57,897 bases of DNA from contig CATJTQ010000079.1 of the NCBI GenBank assembly GCA_949743325.1, positions 1-57,897 of the forward strand, in the 5' to 3' direction. Numbering within the stretch: the first letter of the stretch is position 1; the number at the start of each line of letters is the position of its first letter. Of the stretch, positions 55,126-57,897 are shown one piece after another. The translations under genes and the position numbers were made by a program. The notes under the pieces were generated by a model. The model was not told the origin of the DNA. It saw nothing but the letters and a program-made list of their open reading frames with translations, and ran no database searches. The DNA comes from an uncultured Lachnospiraceae bacterium (GTDB taxonomy: Bacteria > Bacillota > Clostridia > Lachnospirales > Lachnospiraceae).

Positions 55126-57897
55126 TGTAAGATATTTAAAACATTTAACAGTGAAATAGATAATATAAGTTCTAAATGGGGTGTTTTTGGAAAATCATTT
55201 AATGAAATTGGTTCTGCAATTACTGGAAGAATAAAGGATATCTCTAAATCATTTGATGCAAATTATGACATTATTGCCTCTATTAATAATTCAGACAGTA
55301 TTTTAAAAAGATTATACCCTGATAAAGCATCCGACAAACCTCAGTATATAGACGTTGATAGCAAAATACCAAAAATAAATAACGACAACTTTGATTTTGA
55401 CTTTTGGTTAGAAAAATTAAATAAAGTTGATAAAAACATAAAAAAAGGTAGTATGTCTTGGCAAGATTATTATAATCAATTAGATGAAAGTAAACAATGG
55501 ATTGCAGAATGGGGACAAGAAACAGAAGGTCAAATTCGTACGCAAGAAGGCTTAATTAAAGCTAATGAAAAAGGCAGAGAAGCGATTAAAGCACAAAATG
55601 AAGCGATTAAAGCACAAACCAGCTCTGCCAAAGCAGGAAAAGCATCTCTTCAGGCATTTGCAACTGCTTTCAACATGATTGCTATGTTGGGGATATCAGA
55701 AGGGGTACAATTTTTATTAGCTTGTGTGACTGCTACTGATAGATTGAGCAATTCAGCTAAAGAATTTGGAAAACAGTTTTCTTCTACCAAATCAGAAATA
55801 ATTGACTACAAATCAAAAATTGAAGAATTGTATTCAATAATAAATAACAATACATCTTCTTATGAGGATGCATATAATGCTAGACAAAACTTATTATACA
55901 TTCAAGATGAAATGATTGATAAATTTGGTAATGAAGCCAATGCTATTGGTCTTGTCACAGATGCTATAAATGGACAAACAGACTCTTTAGATATTTTAAC
56001 AGAATCAGCTTGGCAAGAAACTATTAACAAATTCAACTCCAAAGAAGGTAAAAAATGGTATGAATGGGCGGCTGATAGTTTTATAAATCAATTTAGAGGA
56101 TATTCAAATAATTTTGAGCGTATGATAAATGACATGGAAAGTTATGGTATTTCATTTCAAATTTCAATTAAAGACACCAAAGAATACGAAACCTTTATTG
56201 AAAAACTAAAAAAAAATTATGGCGCTGATATAACAAAAGTAGATGTATCGGGAGACGTCAAAACTAACGCTTATGTAAACGCAGTTGAAATTACAGGTAA
56301 TATGAAAGAAGTCTATAATAAAATATTAGGTATACAAAAATTATTAAAAACATATGGATATGAAAACTATACTGACAAAGATCTTACAGATAAAATTACA
56401 TCACTGAAAAAAACCTTAAATAATTATGAAGAAATCTATAATCAACACATTTTATATGACAAAATATTAAAAGATCCTACATATAAAGATTATTTAAATG
56501 ATATCAGAGAGGCATATAAAAATTATCAAGAAGCATTTAGTCAAGGTGACGCAAAATCAATTGAAAATACAAAGAAAAATTTTGTAAAAGTCGTTCAACA
56601 ATCAACAGAAAACATTGATGATAAAAGCATTGTAGATTTTTTTAATACTATGTATCTTGATTTACAAGAAGATATAGGTAAATGGAATTTTGAAGTAAAA
56701 TTTAATGCTGCATTAAATGACAAAAACGATAATTTTGAAAAAGAAATACAAAATTGTATTAAAAAATTTAATACCTCTGATGAAATTCTTAATTATAACC
56801 TTTCAACAGCTAGTAATGAACAAACAGATGCTTATGAAAAATTAGAAATTATCGCCCATAATTATGGATTGGAAATTGACCAGCTTATTGAAAAAATGAA
56901 AGACATGGGATTAATCCCCTCACAAGTAAAAGAAGATTTATTTAATAAATTAATTCCTGACAAAGATTTAAATGCTGGTATTAGTTCAACACTTAATAAC
57001 TTCTTTAATCAGGTAGATGTCAAAACTGTAACAGATTGGATTGAAAATCTTACAGAAGAAGAAGCAAAACTAGCAAATTCAAAAGAATTTCAAAAAGCGC
57101 TTGAAGAACAAAAAAACAAATTAAATGGTGCAAAATTATCTGCTGAAGATTACAGTTCTGTATTAAATGTTTTAAAAAACAAGCAAATAGCATTAAATAA
57201 TTCTTATTCTCCTTCCGACATTTTCTCTCTTTTAAATTCCGAAGGAAACTCAACAAAGCTTGGTAAATTAAATGACGAATTAGATACCATCCAAAACGCA
57301 TACTCAACACTCTCAGATATTGTTAAAAGTTATGATGAAAGCGGTCTTATTTCTATAGACCAGCTTCAAAGCCTGATGGCATTAGGCGATAACTTCTTAG
57401 ATTACCTTGTCGATGAAGAAGGAAATTTAAAGACAGATGCAGCAGCAATGGAGCAGTTAGCCTCTGCCCGTCTATATGAGATGAAAATCAAAATACAGCA
57501 GGGTATTATTGACAATGTGATGGGAATAAAAAGTGAAGCTGACGCAACAAAGTATCTTGCGTCAACAAATTATGCACTTGCCAACAGTATTCATGAAGTT
57601 GCACGTGAAGATTTAGCGCGATGGAAAGCCGATGCTATTGTAAATAGAGACATATCAGCTGAAAAAGCTGACGAAGTTTACAATAAAAGTATTGCTGATT
57701 TTGATAACACAGAAAAAATATTTAATAATATCCAGGTAGAAACAACTTTATCGAACATCGAGACAACAAAAGCAGCTCCAAGTTCATCTTCTACTTCCAA
57801 AACAACAAAACAGATTGACTTTATTGAATACCGCCTAAAGGAACTTGACAATGCAATAAACATTACTGAAGCTCACCTTAACAGCTTTACCGGCGCA
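55126..57897 (+). CDS. Tape-measure protein, C-terminal part, runs off the window
   Basis: Open from 55126 (stop at 55123-55125) to the window end with no stop, over 920 codons. It has no start codon or ribosome site near its beginning (first ATG only at 55441-55500 region and later), which fits a downstream exon or a severed gene half. The protein is helical and Lys/Asn/Glu-rich with one hydrophobic patch (MIAMLGISEGVQFLLACV, about 190 residues in). From about 57240 on, codon use looks like the N-terminal part; 55150-57200 is more AT-rich, suggesting a mosaic gene. Confidence 0.75.

Larger units (their letters stand above)
53711..55150. repeat. Tandem duplication of a zinc-ribbon gene cassette
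   Basis: Copy 1 runs from about 53711 to 54435 and copy 2 from about 54441 to 55150, a period near 730 bases. Both begin with a GGAAG...GCAT(A/T)ATGCAAGGAGTT header, contain a minus-strand gene and its promoter, and end with AGATTCCCACAATCTG then AACTAATGT. The gene and promoter parts are nearly identical; the 100 bases after the header have diverged. Confidence 0.75.

Noticed and set aside
50491-57897. Complete prophage
   Set aside because: Only tail-tube-like and tape-measure genes are visible; no integrase, attachment site, terminase, capsid or lysis gene is within the window.

Overview
The window looks like chromosome from a low-GC, spore-forming member of the Clostridia, most likely Lachnospiraceae. 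The signs are SpoIIID, a Spo0A-type DNA-binding protein, a dnaG-rpoD-trmK cluster, class 1B PyrD with PyrK, the NSS transporter and several methyl-accepting proteins, all AT-rich with strong AGGAGG ribosome sites. The genus assignment is inference from gene content and protein style.

Layout. (1) 1-3.1 kb is AT-rich and sparsely coded: a stand-alone Spo0A C-terminal-domain protein flanked by two similar structured sequences, a Cof-type HAD phosphatase, and a 157-bp hairpin element. (2) 3.1-10.4 kb on the minus strand is housekeeping: dgt, dnaG, rpoD, trmK and a TGS-uridine kinase fusion, plus nth. (3) 10.5-31.4 kb on the minus strand is an almost unbroken run: eutS-eutP, a TPR lipoprotein, pyrC-pyrF-pyrK-pyrD-pyrE, small membrane proteins, an M29 aminopeptidase, purE-purM-purN-purD, clpC, a conserved unknown, radA, arcC, then ptsG behind a hairpin. 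It joins de novo pyrimidine and purine synthesis to protein quality control and DNA repair. (4) 31.6-49 kb is regulatory and sensory: spoIIID with a sigma-E-like promoter, three different chemoreceptor-type proteins, a MntR/DtxR repressor, an AraC regulator, a calcium-loop protein, a glycosyltransferase with TPRs, ogt, a two-component/ABC transporter module, and an NSS symporter. (5) 49.3-50.2 kb encodes an exported Cys/His repeat protein with twelve C-x4-C-x5-H-x-H units. (6) 50.3-57.9 kb is phage-derived: a tail-tube-like protein and a large tape-measure gene that runs off the window.

The most unusual locus is the tape-measure gene. Its N-terminal part (51443-53131) is cut by about 2 kb that starts with what looks like the 5' domain of a group II intron lacking a reverse transcriptase. 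The insert then carries a tandem duplication of a cassette, each copy with its own TTGACA promoter and a double zinc-ribbon gene on the opposite strand. The tape-measure frame then resumes for at least 919 codons in a different phase. A 55-60 nt hairpin-containing repeat occurs inside the intron, between the tail-tube and tape-measure genes, and within the 157-bp element at 2.5 kb, so it is a dispersed family.

No tRNA, rRNA, CRISPR array, transposase or integrase gene was recognised. Functional names rest on reading motifs and on family knowledge; no database search was run.
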